Below, piece by piece: positions 7,954 through 16,305 of a DNA stretch of 64,000 nucleotides. The DNA comes from JAAYHC01 sp964483175 (GTDB taxonomy: Bacteria; Bacillota; UBA5301). The position numbers and the translations under genes are program-made. The stretch covers positions 1-64,000 of the forward strand of contig CAZAAT010000001.1 of NCBI GenBank assembly GCA_964483175.1, given 5' to 3'. The notes below the pieces were generated by a model that was not told the origin of the DNA, did no database searches, and worked only from the letters and a program-made list of their open reading frames with translations. Each line of letters begins with the position of its first letter. The first letter of the stretch is position 1.

Positions 7954-9693
7954 GTGAAAGTACTTCTCTCCGGCAATGAGGCAATCAGCCGCGGCGCCTA
8001 TGAGGCCAACGTAACGGTGGCAACCGCCTACCCCGGGACACCGAGTACCGAAATTCTCGAAACGATGAAAAAATACCCGGAAATCAAAGCGCAGTGGGCA
8101 CCCAACGAAAAGGTAGCCCTCGAGGTCGCTATTGGCGCCTCGCTCGGCGGTGCCCGTAGCTTAGTGGCGATGAAACATGTGGGGCTAAATGTGGCAGCCG
8201 ATCCGTTTTTAACTTTGAGCTATACCGGCGTAGGTGGTGGCCTGGTGCTGGTCTCAGCTGACGACCCAGGTTTGCACAGCTCACAAAATGAGCAGGACAA
8301 CCGCCACTATGCTCGTCTAGCGAAAGTCCCGATTCTGGAGCCGTCGAACAGTCAAGAAGCCAAAGACTATGTCGGCATCGCCTTGAAGCTCAGCGAAGAA
8401 TTTGAGACCCCGGTGATGTTACGAACCACCACCCGCATCTCACACTCCAAAAGCCTCGTCGAGCTTGGCGAACATCGTTGGTCTTCGCGTGTGCCATATG
8501 AAAAAGATCCGACCAAGTGGGTGATGGTTCCGGCTCATGCCAAATTCCGCCATCTCTTCGTCGAAGCTCGCCTTGAAGATTTAGCCGAATGGATCTGGAA
8601 AAGCAAGCTAAACACCTATGATTTTAACGACCGCTCCATCGGCATCATTACCTCAGGCGTCTCGTATCAGTATGTGAAAGAAGCTCTCCCGGAGGCTTCA
8701 ATCCTAAAACTGGGGATTACTTATCCTCTCTGCGAAAAGCAAATCCGGATCTTCGCCAATGAAGTTGAAAAAGTGTATGTGGTCGAAGAGTTAGATCCAT
8801 TTTTAGAAGAACAAATCCGTGCGCTAGGCATTGAGGTTACCGGTAAAGAAATCATCCCGAAGACCGGGGAGCTCAGCACTGATATCGTCCGGAAAGCCTT
8901 TTATCCAACGGACTACGAGTTGTTTGGCAACCACCCCAAGCCTTTGGCTAAACGTCCACCGGTACTGTGCGCCGGGTGTCCTCATCGCGCCAGCATCTAT
9001 GGGTTAAAGCGTCTGGGAGTAAAGGTCACCGGCGACATCGGCTGCTATACTTTGGGAGCCCTGCCTCCGATCGCCGGAATCGACTCCTGTGTCTGTATGG
9101 GAGCCAGTATCGGTATGGCTGAAGGCTTAACTCTGGCCGATCCAAATTATGCCGGAAACACAGTGGCGGTCATCGGCGACTCGACCTTTTTGCACTCCGG
9201 CATTCAGGGGCTGTTGGACGCCGTTTACAACCAGGCGAAGATCACCGTAGTCATCTTGGATAACCGGACCACCGCCATGACCGGGCACCAAGACCATCCT
9301 GGTACCGGCGTAACCCTCCATGGCGAGCGAACCAAAGCGGTCAACCTGTCCAAGCTGGTCGAAGCCCTCGGGGTGGAGCATGTCGCTGTGGTCGATCCGC
9401 TTAATCAGGAAAAATTCAAAGCCATGGTCGAAGAAGCCCTCGCCTTTGACGGCCCGTCAGTCGTTATCTCGCGACATCCGTGCATCCTCAAGGTTCGCAA
9501 AAGCCGGGACCCGTATTACATCGACCCTGCGCAGTGTACTGGGTGTAACTCTTGTATCCAGATCGGCTGTCCGGCAATCTCAGTCGCCGGGTGCCATAAT
9601 GCGATCAACCAGACTGCATGTATAGGCTGTGCTCTCTGTGTACAGATTTGTCCGGAAGGCGCTATTAAGAAAGTAGGTGAAGCCAGTGCCTAA
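7954..9693 (+). CDS. iorA: Indolepyruvate ferredoxin oxidoreductase, alpha subunit
   Basis: A 579-residue subunit that oxidatively decarboxylates aryl pyruvates (from Trp, Phe, Tyr transamination) to aryl-acetyl-CoA, reducing ferredoxin. The N-terminal pyrimidine-binding domain contains TAYPGTPSTE. The thiamine-diphosphate domain follows CAGCPHRA and carries GDIGCYTLG and IGDSTFLHSG. Two [4Fe-4S] motifs end the chain (CTGCNSCIQIGCP and CIGCALCVQICP, about residues 526-568). The start is GTG with AGGGGG upstream. It is oxygen-sensitive chemistry, in line with an anaerobic host. The 3' end overlaps or abuts iorB. Confidence 0.96.
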   Translation: MKVLLSGNEAISRGAYEANVTVATAYPGTPSTEILETMKKYPEIKAQWAPNEKVALEVAIGASLGGARSLVAMKHVGLNVAADPFLTLSYTGVGGGLVLVSADDPGLHSSQNEQDNRHYARLAKVPILEPSNSQEAKDYVGIALKLSEEFETPVMLRTTTRISHSKSLVELGEHRWSSRVPYEKDPTKWVMVPAHAKFRHLFVEARLEDLAEWIWKSKLNTYDFNDRSIGIITSGVSYQYVKEALPEASILKLGITYPLCEKQIRIFANEVEKVYVVEELDPFLEEQIRALGIEVTGKEIIPKTGELSTDIVRKAFYPTDYELFGNHPKPLAKRPPVLCAGCPHRASIYGLKRLGVKVTGDIGCYTLGALPPIAGIDSCVCMGASIGMAEGLTLADPNYAGNTVAVIGDSTFLHSGIQGLLDAVYNQAKITVVILDNRTTAMTGHQDHPGTGVTLHGERTKAVNLSKLVEALGVEHVAVVDPLNQEKFKAMVEEALAFDGPSVVISRHPCILKVRKSRDPYYIDPAQCTGCNSCIQIGCPAISVAGCHNAINQTACIGCALCVQICPEGAIKKVGEASA

Positions 9694-10291
9694 GGTAACT
9701 AATATCGCTCTCGTTGGTGTCGGTGGCCAAGGAATCATCCTAGCAGGTAAAGTTCTTGCTCAAGCCGCGGTAAACGCTGGCTTTGACGTTAAAGTCGCAG
9801 AAATCCATGGGATGGCGCAACGTGGTGGCAGCGTCATTACCCAGGTTCGTTATGGGGAAGCAGTCTTTGCCCCAACCTTTGGGGACGGAACCGCTGATTA
9901 TCTAGTGGCCTTTGAACGATTAGAAGCTCTACGGCATTTCCCGTTACTATCTGATGAAGGAGTCTTACTGCTTAGTGACACGATGCTGCAGCCGATAACC
10001 ACCGCCACCGGAATGGCAGCCTATCCCAGAGATATCATTGAGCAGCTTACAGAAAAATGCCCTCAGTTTGCTAGCTTTAGCGCTGAGTTTGCGGCTGAAA
10101 AACTAGGCAACGTTAAAGTAGCCAACATCCTCATGCTGGGCATCCTCTCGACTTATCTTAGAGATATCCCGGAGACAGCCTGGCAGGAGGCTATTGACCA
10201 ACTTATTCCAGAGAAGTTTCTTGAGCTAAACAAGCAAGCTTTCGCCGCCGGGGTAGATCTGGCTGCCCAACAAAAAGAAGCCGCAGTTTAG
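9686..10291 (+). CDS. iorB: Indolepyruvate ferredoxin oxidoreductase, beta subunit
   Basis: About 201 residues, with the gamma-type 2-oxoacid oxidoreductase domain: GVGGQGI near the N-terminus and VAEIHGMAQRGG, both typical of IorB. It completes the enzyme made by iorA. The GTG at 9686 lies 5 bases after AGGTGA and is preferred; another GTG at 9677 is possible. It overlaps the end of iorA by 8 bases, and the unit ends with an intrinsic terminator. Confidence 0.94.
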   Translation: MPKVTNIALVGVGGQGIILAGKVLAQAAVNAGFDVKVAEIHGMAQRGGSVITQVRYGEAVFAPTFGDGTADYLVAFERLEALRHFPLLSDEGVLLLSDTMLQPITTATGMAAYPRDIIEQLTEKCPQFASFSAEFAAEKLGNVKVANILMLGILSTYLRDIPETAWQEAIDQLIPEKFLELNKQAFAAGVDLAAQQKEAAV

Positions 10292-10304
10292 ATTCACTAG
10301 TCTT

Positions 10305-10330
10305 GGCCGGCAGACAACCTGCCGGCCTTT
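10305..10330 (+). terminator. Intrinsic terminator of the ACT-paaK-iorAB unit
   Basis: A perfect 9-bp GC-rich stem (GGCCGGCAG with CTGCCGGCC) with a 5-base loop is followed by TTT, then ACAATTTT. It lies 13 bases after iorB. The reverse strand has no T-run, so it acts mainly on the plus strand. Confidence 0.8.
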
Positions 10331-10559
10331 ACAATTTTATCAGTTCGAAAAAGCCCGGAAAGATTGCTTTATACAGGTTGGTAATAGCCGTTCCGTGTGG
10401 CGGCCAAGGCTTACCAATCATAATGAGCAGGTTCATGACAAAGCCGATCACCAACAAGATGCCAAAGACCACCAGTTCCCGCCAATATTTTCGGTGGATC
10501 AAACCGGGGACTTCAAATAGCGCTATTAGCACAAAGGTCAGTACCAACAAAATTATCAT
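10329..10559 (-). CDS. Small two-helix membrane protein of the germination operon (possible D subunit)
   Basis: A 76-residue protein with two hydrophobic helices (about residues 1-18 and 28-47) and no recognised motif. It is the last gene of the gerA-C-B operon and starts one base after gerB. Some Bacillus germinant-receptor operons end in a small two-helix D protein that tunes the response, and this one matches in size, topology and place. The match is inferred from context, not from sequence identity. Confidence 0.6.
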   Translation of the reverse strand: MIILLVLTFVLIALFEVPGLIHRKYWRELVVFGILLVIGFVMNLLIMIGKPWPPHGTAITNLYKAIFPGFFELIKL

Positions 10560-10560
10560 T

Positions 10561-11652
10561 CTACTCCTTGCTCTCCTTGGGCAGCTTGCGAATGATCGCG
10601 ATTACTAAGGTCAACAGCGGTATTCCGAATTCATAAATCGGGTGCCGCAAGAGCATAGTTTTGTAGACAAACTCCATATATTCTGAGGTATTAATAAAGT
10701 TATTGGCAAATAAGGCCACCAGAATCGCGCCGATCGGCAGTACCAGAGGTAGATATGACCGGAGACCCAGGATCTGGGCCAGCCCTAGACAGGTACAATA
10801 GTAAAATACTGAGAGTTTAAGAAAACCTGTCATCAAAAACTCAAAAGCAACCAGCAGCTCCAGACGAGTAAACGTTTCACCGTAATTGATCCGGCGCGCC
10901 GCAGTAAAAGAGGGATAGACATACATGCCTGCATCCGGGCCGAGAACAGCGGTATTGCGGGCAGTAATGAGCGCCAAGAATAATCCGACAAAGACGATCC
11001 CCTTTAAGACTGCACGCCGACCTTCATGCTGATCATTTAGAAATGGCATGACCATTAAAAAGACGACCGTCTCGGCCAAGGGGAAAACTGTGGCATCATG
11101 AGCAGCCAAGAACAACCGCAGGAGCGGGGTCTCCAGTATCGGTTCTATATATTCCGGATGGACCTCTTTGAACAGTAGTACGGTGACCCCGACAATGCTG
11201 ACCACTACCAACGGTACCAAGATCTGGCTGCAGCGAGCGATAACCTCAATGCCATTACGAACAGCCGTAGCGCAAACCAATAATAAGGCAGCTGCAATGA
11301 CCCAACGAGGTGTCTCAGGCATCACGATGTTGATAAACTTCGTACAATCCCACATCACCAGTGACCCAAGAAATAGGAAAAACCAGACATATAGCGCGGC
11401 AACTACCGTACCCAAATACTTGCCATAGACAGTGGTCCCAATCTCCACCAAATTTTGACCTTTAAACCGACGGGCTAAGGCTAGAAAAACCAGGGCAAAA
11501 AGTACCGCCTCAACAATTGCCACTAGAATAGCAATCCAGGCATCCCGCTCCGCCAGCCTAGCCGGGGGGACTATCAGGGCACTGCCAAAGATAAAGCCAA
11601 TTGCTAAGGTGGTCAATTGAGCGCCGGAAATAAGACCCTGTTCTAATTTCAT
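10561..11652 (-). CDS. Spore germination receptor B subunit (GerAB/ArcD/ProY permease family)
   Basis: A 363-residue integral membrane protein with about ten hydrophobic segments of the GerB type, related to amino acid permeases. An early GLISGAQLTTLAIGF-type helix and a cytoplasmic end rich in Lys and Glu are visible. B subunits carry the germinant-binding pocket in the inner membrane of the spore. It follows gerC by 14 bases and precedes the small two-helix gene. The length is as expected for the family. The germinant cannot be deduced. Confidence 0.92.
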   Translation of the reverse strand: MKLEQGLISGAQLTTLAIGFIFGSALIVPPARLAERDAWIAILVAIVEAVLFALVFLALARRFKGQNLVEIGTTVYGKYLGTVVAALYVWFFLFLGSLVMWDCTKFINIVMPETPRWVIAAALLLVCATAVRNGIEVIARCSQILVPLVVVSIVGVTVLLFKEVHPEYIEPILETPLLRLFLAAHDATVFPLAETVVFLMVMPFLNDQHEGRRAVLKGIVFVGLFLALITARNTAVLGPDAGMYVYPSFTAARRINYGETFTRLELLVAFEFLMTGFLKLSVFYYCTCLGLAQILGLRSYLPLVLPIGAILVALFANNFINTSEYMEFVYKTMLLRHPIYEFGIPLLTLVIAIIRKLPKESKE

Positions 11653-11666
11653 AGTTACTACACCCT

Positions 11667-12815
11667 TTATTGAGGCCAGACCGGATTAGTTGTCAACCCA
11701 ATCGACTTTACCTCGGACTGGACCTCGATTTGGACATCAATATTGGGAAAGACCTCATCCCATCTTGGCTCAAGCTCCTTCCACGCCTTAGGAAACTTAC
11801 GGTGAACGGCCTCGGCAAACTCAAAAACATCGGTGTTCCACTGTTTTGCCTGTTCCACCGCTTGCATAATCTCGTTGCGCACCACGGTGGCCTGCCTGCG
11901 CCTAAGCGAAGCCATAAACAGCGGAGTGGTTAGCTCGGTAACACCCGTCTGGCCACCGAGGTTACTGGAAATCGCTACCTCGATAGTGATGGAAACCTGT
12001 CCATCCTTGACCAACGGAGTAATCTTGGTCGTGGAGTCAATAATTTCGAGACTAGCTTTACCGCTGCCAGGGGAATCAACCACAATGATCCCGCCTTCTA
12101 ACCGGTTAGTCACAAAAAGCATCCCACGGGTCTGGGCCCTATCAAAGTTTCCGATAAGCCTGCCCTCTTTAAAGACAGAAGTGCCAATAATACGCGCCTT
12201 TCTTTGACCCTTTTCTTCGTAAACTTCCACATGCGAGGCGTGGGCAGCAGTAGTTTTGCTCGCCAACATCTGGACAAACTCCGAAAATTTCCTGACGCAA
12301 GCCAGACCGGTAGCCTTATAGGTTATCGCTAGCTTTGCCAGACCCAAGGCCGGTATCTGCTCGAGATTAGGCTCTGCCTCGAGCAAATCTTTGGCTTTCC
12401 CAGCCGCGATCAGAATACTCATATCTGCACGTGGTTCCGGATCGCGGGCAAAAAAATCTAATAGAGGTCTGATATCCTGCTGCGCGGCAAGCTCATGACC
12501 GATGATTACGACCTTGGCATGCGGAAAATAGAGTTCCCGGTCGAACTCCGTGGTTGCTAGGCGCACCGACTCAAATGGGGTGTATCCGGGGGCACCCACA
12601 TTTAAATAAGCAGCCTCGCTACTTGACCCTTGGATTTGTCCCGGTTTAATTACTTGCGAGGTAATCAAAATTTTGTCCGGTTCATCCGCCAGGTCAATGG
12701 CGATCCCCGCTACAATGGCCAAATCGTTAAGTTCACGATAATCCCAGCACCCGGTCAACACTAAAGTAAGCGGGAGGATTAGGATGATCGGTAGCAGCAC
12801 GCGAAACTCGCTCAC
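11667..12815 (-). CDS. Spore germination lipoprotein, Ger(x)C family
   Basis: A 382-residue lipoprotein. The signal sequence ends in the lipobox LTGC (cysteine 23), followed by WDYREL, the hallmark start of Ger(x)C proteins. It anchors on the outer face of the spore inner membrane and is needed for receptor function. Its start overlaps the 3' end of gerA by 4 bases, and gerB follows 14 bases after its stop, giving the order A-C-B. Confidence 0.94.
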   Translation of the reverse strand: MSEFRVLLPIILILPLTLVLTGCWDYRELNDLAIVAGIAIDLADEPDKILITSQVIKPGQIQGSSSEAAYLNVGAPGYTPFESVRLATTEFDRELYFPHAKVVIIGHELAAQQDIRPLLDFFARDPEPRADMSILIAAGKAKDLLEAEPNLEQIPALGLAKLAITYKATGLACVRKFSEFVQMLASKTTAAHASHVEVYEEKGQRKARIIGTSVFKEGRLIGNFDRAQTRGMLFVTNRLEGGIIVVDSPGSGKASLEIIDSTTKITPLVKDGQVSITIEVAISSNLGGQTGVTELTTPLFMASLRRRQATVVRNEIMQAVEQAKQWNTDVFEFAEAVHRKFPKAWKELEPRWDEVFPNIDVQIEVQSEVKSIGLTTNPVWPQ

Positions 12816-14419
12816 GATTCACCCCCGCCCTTGTGATTAGGAGGAGCCGGCATTTGCCCTGTGTCTTGCCGTTGGGGGTCACGCCAGCCAACCAACCGTG
12901 GTCTATATCTCATCGTCCACAATGGTGCGCGGACAAGAACATCCTTAAGATCACCAGTACTTAGGGGCGCTAAGGGGCTAAGAAACGGTGTCCCAAACGA
13001 GCGCAACGAAGCCAGATGTACCAACAGTGCCATCAGAGCCAGCATGAGTCCATAACCGCCTAAGATTCCCGCTGCTACAGTAAAACTGAACCGTAAAAAG
13101 ACCCCTGAGTCTGTCTGTGGTGGATTCACAAAGGAGGCAACTACCGTTAAAGCGACTATGATAACCATTAACGGTGCAATTAATCTCGCCGAGACAGCAG
13201 CTTCACCGATCACCAGCGCTCCGACGATGCTTACCGCTTGCCCTACCGGGCGCGGCATGCGAACACCAGCCTCGCGCAATATTTCAAAAACCGCTCCCAT
13301 GACCAGAGCCTCAATAACTACCGGGAAAGGTATCCCATCGCGCGCGGCGGACATAGCCAGCAGCAAAGGGGTCGGAATTATCTCCTGGTGATAAGTCGTC
13401 AAAGCTACATAGATAGCGGGGAGCAGGATGCTAATAAAAAAAGAAAGATACCTCAGCCAGCGGATGCCCGTGCTGTAATAGGGGCGCGAATAATAGTCTT
13501 CTGGACTCTGAAAACTTTCCACAAACAAATACGGGACAGTAAGTACAATGGGGGTATTGTCACAAAATATTGCCACTCGACCTTCGAGTAGCTTAGCCTC
13601 CACGACGTCTGGCCGTTCGCTGTTACCGATCGTCGGAAAAATTGAGAATGGAGCATCTTCGATGAATTCTTCGATGTAACCCGATTCGATAATCGTGTCT
13701 GTCTTGATGCTCTGTATTCTGCGTCTAACCTCTTCGACCAGTTTCGGATTGGCTATACCCTTAAGGTAGACAATGTCAACCTCGGTCTTTTCAGTTTCAC
13801 CAACATACAGGTACTCAACCCTCAGATCCGGACTACGCAGACGTTTCCGCAACAAACCTACATTTAACCGAATGCTCTCGACAAAACCCTCGCGCGGACC
13901 CCGCACCACACTCTCTGTATCTGGCTCTCCGATATTCCGATGAGGCCATTCCAGAGAAGTAATACTAATGGCTTCGCAGGTGTGGTCAACTAACAGTATG
14001 GTATTACCGTCAATAATCTGATCGATGATTTGGCTAAATCGATTAACTACTTTTAGCTCGGCACCGGCTATTTGTGATTGTAAAGCGGTAATCAAGTCGG
14101 GAGGCGAAAATTTCCCTGCATATAAGGATTCAATATTGGTCAGTAAAGGCCGGAGGACCGCCTCTGTATTTGGATCACTACTAAGCTTGCCGCAAAGCGT
14201 AATCGTGGCTGCTTTGCACGGATTATCGGTCTTTAACTCAAACCGGCGAACAATCAAGTCGTCAGTATTGGCCAAACCCTCTTGGATTATCTGCAGATTA
14301 TGTTCAAGACTCTTCGAGAGAAGGTCGGCACTATCGGAGCTTTGTTGGTTATCTCCCTTACCGCTAACCTGCCCTAACAGCTGCCAAAATTTAAGTTTTC
14401 GCCAGAGCATGCGAAACAT
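12812..14419 (-). CDS. Spore germination receptor A subunit (GerA family)
   Basis: A 535-residue GerA-type protein. The cytoplasmic N-terminal domain (to about residue 300) contains GPREGFVESIRLNVGLLRKR (around residues 175-194), a strongly conserved GerA stretch. About five transmembrane helices follow, including a region with PLLLAMSAARDGIPFP. A proline-rich hydrophilic tail ends the chain. GerA subunits are thought to form a germinant-gated ion channel. First gene of the operon: its ribosome site GGAGGT is potentially masked by an upstream hairpin (listed separately). No sigma-G promoter could be assigned with confidence. Confidence 0.94.
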   Translation of the reverse strand: MFRMLWRKLKFWQLLGQVSGKGDNQQSSDSADLLSKSLEHNLQIIQEGLANTDDLIVRRFELKTDNPCKAATITLCGKLSSDPNTEAVLRPLLTNIESLYAGKFSPPDLITALQSQIAGAELKVVNRFSQIIDQIIDGNTILLVDHTCEAISITSLEWPHRNIGEPDTESVVRGPREGFVESIRLNVGLLRKRLRSPDLRVEYLYVGETEKTEVDIVYLKGIANPKLVEEVRRRIQSIKTDTIIESGYIEEFIEDAPFSIFPTIGNSERPDVVEAKLLEGRVAIFCDNTPIVLTVPYLFVESFQSPEDYYSRPYYSTGIRWLRYLSFFISILLPAIYVALTTYHQEIIPTPLLLAMSAARDGIPFPVVIEALVMGAVFEILREAGVRMPRPVGQAVSIVGALVIGEAAVSARLIAPLMVIIVALTVVASFVNPPQTDSGVFLRFSFTVAAGILGGYGLMLALMALLVHLASLRSFGTPFLSPLAPLSTGDLKDVLVRAPLWTMRYRPRLVGWRDPQRQDTGQMPAPPNHKGGGES

Positions 14420-14424
14420 AAATT

Positions 14425-14477
14425 ACCTCCATTTGTCCAGTATTACCAGTTGATAGGCTGATAATACCAACGGAGGT
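14425..14477 (-). promoter_or_regulatory. Leader hairpin that can mask the gerA ribosome site
   Basis: Read on the minus strand, ACCTCC (14477-14472) can pair with the gerA ribosome site GGAGGT (14430-14425). Between them GTATTATCAG and CTGGTAATAC form a further 10-bp stem (one G-U pair) with an 8-base loop. An asymmetric internal loop separates the two stems. Translation control is a possibility, not shown. Confidence 0.45.
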
Positions 14478-14488
14478 TAATATCGGAG

Positions 14489-14947
14489 TTAGGGCCGATA
14501 GTAGTGGTGCTCTAAGACCTTAAAGAGGGGTACTCCCAATAATAGAACTACTACAGCTTCACTGATGCCGATACTCAAGACCATGGCCCAATATGGCAGG
14601 GTGAAGATATAGTGTAAGTATAAGCTAATCAGAAAGGCATTGAGGACAATTGGCGAGAGAATAGCGATGACCGGTTTGGCCCGAAAACGCCAGGTGATAT
14701 AGGCCGCTAACAGGGTTACCAGGCTGCCGCCGAAGACATCCCAAAGGCCTAAACCGCCCAGGAGATTGGCCAGCAACACACCTACGAACAAGCCCGGAAC
14801 CGCTTCGGCGTAGATCATCGGCAATAACGTGAGGGCCTCGGCCAAGCGAAACTGGATCGGCCCAAAACTTATCGGCGCCAACAGCCAGACTAGGATAACA
14901 TAAAGGGCAGCGATAATCGCCGCCCGTAATAATCCGCGTAAAGGCAT
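14489..14947 (-). CDS. queT: QueT family transporter (queuosine precursor uptake)
   Basis: A 152-residue membrane protein with about five hydrophobic helices and the QueT hallmark stretch GPIQFRLAEALTLLP (residues 28-42). QueT proteins are S-components of ECF-type importers thought to take up queuosine precursors such as preQ1. No preQ1 riboswitch is present, since only 18 bases separate it from degV, with which it is probably co-transcribed. The energising ECF subunits are not in the window. Confidence 0.88.
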   Translation of the reverse strand: MPLRGLLRAAIIAALYVILVWLLAPISFGPIQFRLAEALTLLPMIYAEAVPGLFVGVLLANLLGGLGLWDVFGGSLVTLLAAYITWRFRAKPVIAILSPIVLNAFLISLYLHYIFTLPYWAMVLSIGISEAVVVLLLGVPLFKVLEHHYYRP

Positions 14948-14965
14948 TTCTCCAAATCCTACTTT

Positions 14966-15808
14966 CTAGTAATAAGCAATCGCCAGCGCACCCGGTCCAA
15001 CATGGGTGCCAAGTACTGCTCCAGCCTCGGTCACGGGGGGCAACTCGGTCAAACCTAGTTTTTCCTTTAACAGCAGTCTTAATTCTGCTGCCTTTTCTGG
15101 CGCAGCCGTATGGATTACCCCGATCCGGATCTTACCGCGGGTCTTAAGCGCCTCCTCTGCTAGCTCAACGAGTTTATTCATCACCTGCTTCTGTGAACGA
15201 ACTCGTGCAAAGGGAACCAAACCGCCATTTTCAATAGTAATAATCGGTTTGAAATTGAGCATAGTTCCCAAAAATGCTGCAACCTTGCCGATCCTGCCTC
15301 CCTTGTACAAGTACTCAAGGGTATCGATAGCAAAGTAGAGCTTTACCTGGGCACCAATCTCCCGGATCAAGGTGACAATATCATCAAGATCCCAGCCTTT
15401 GGCAGCGGCCTCGGCAGCTGCTATCACTTGCCACCCCAAACTGAGGGTGACATTAGCAGAATCGATAACCTCAACTTGCCCCGCGGGGACAGAAAGTTTG
15501 GCCAAACTCGCACTCTGAAAGGTTCCTGATAATACAGATGAGAGGTGGATTGAAACCACTTTTTTGCCCTCGGAAATCAACTTCTCATACAGACGGACAA
15601 ATTCACCGACAGCCGGCTGGGAAGTCGTCGGTGTCTCTACCGACTCAGTTAACATGGGGAAGAATGTCTCCGGTGGAAGCTCTACGCCATCTTGATATGA
15701 CTTGCTCCCGAAATGAACGTAAAGCGGTACTACGTGGATCTCGTATTTTTCTAGGTACTCGGCTGGAACATCTGCTGTACTGTCTGTCACAATGGCTACG
15801 CGAGACAA
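14966..15808 (-). CDS. DegV family fatty-acid-binding protein
   Basis: A 280-residue DegV protein: the N-terminal VAIVTDSTADVP, the SxxLSGTFQSA loop that binds the fatty acid carboxylate, and the GTHVGPGALAI end are all present. DegV (FakB) proteins carry fatty acids to the FakA kinase for phospholipid synthesis; FakA is not in this window. The TTG at 15808 lies 7 bases after AAGGAGG; an upstream GTG (15832) would put that site inside the gene. It precedes queT by 18 bases. Confidence 0.92.
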   Translation of the reverse strand: MSRVAIVTDSTADVPAEYLEKYEIHVVPLYVHFGSKSYQDGVELPPETFFPMLTESVETPTTSQPAVGEFVRLYEKLISEGKKVVSIHLSSVLSGTFQSASLAKLSVPAGQVEVIDSANVTLSLGWQVIAAAEAAAKGWDLDDIVTLIREIGAQVKLYFAIDTLEYLYKGGRIGKVAAFLGTMLNFKPIITIENGGLVPFARVRSQKQVMNKLVELAEEALKTRGKIRIGVIHTAAPEKAAELRLLLKEKLGLTELPPVTEAGAVLGTHVGPGALAIAYY

Positions 15809-15912
15809 GCCAAAAACCTCCTTGGACAACACTAATAGCTTTTTTATTCATCAATACCTAGGCGAATACCTGCAAGCCGACCGGGACAGGAATAAAGTAG
15901 AAAGGAGAGACA

Positions 15913-16305
15913 ATGATGAGAAGCGTACTTGCCTATTTCCCTTCATCCCAAAAAGCCCAAGCGGTCGCCGAGATCCTAACTCAAAAAGGCTATGAAACCC
16001 AGATCGACTCGGTTCATAAGTATGCCGGCGAGGGGACCACTACACAAATGAACCCACTCACCGGACGCTTCGCTTCACTGGCCAGCCTGAGCCTTGGCCT
16101 TAACCCTGACGATCTGTATACCAATGATGACCACCAATACATCGGCCAGGCATTAGCTGCCGATCCTGCCGCCAGCGGAATGGCCGGATCGCCCGAGTCC
16201 GAGCCGATAGATCAGGGGCATTGGCAATTGACGGTAGTAGTCAAAGATGACGCTGATGCTGAACAGGTGAATAGAATTTGCGAAGAGCACGGGGCGCTCT
16301 TTTAG
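15913..16305 (+). CDS. Hypothetical protein, 130 residues
   Basis: Not recognised. The first 30 residues look like a small alpha/beta fold (VLAYFPSSQKAQAVAEIL), followed by a Thr/Gly/Asn-rich middle and a C-terminal strand-helix (LTVVVKDDADAEQVNRICEE). It has no signal peptide or membrane segment. The N- and C-terminal parts resemble ferredoxin-like half folds that sense or bind small molecules, but this is impression only. AAAGGAGAG precedes the tandem ATGs at 15913 and 15916. It converges with the DUF1786 gene, overlapping by 4 bases. Confidence 0.75.
   Translation: MMRSVLAYFPSSQKAQAVAEILTQKGYETQIDSVHKYAGEGTTTQMNPLTGRFASLASLSLGLNPDDLYTNDDHQYIGQALAADPAASGMAGSPESEPIDQGHWQLTVVVKDDADAEQVNRICEEHGALF

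Noticed and set aside
14948..14965. preQ1 riboswitch before queT
   Set aside because: Only 18 bases separate queT from degV and none of the aptamer elements is present.
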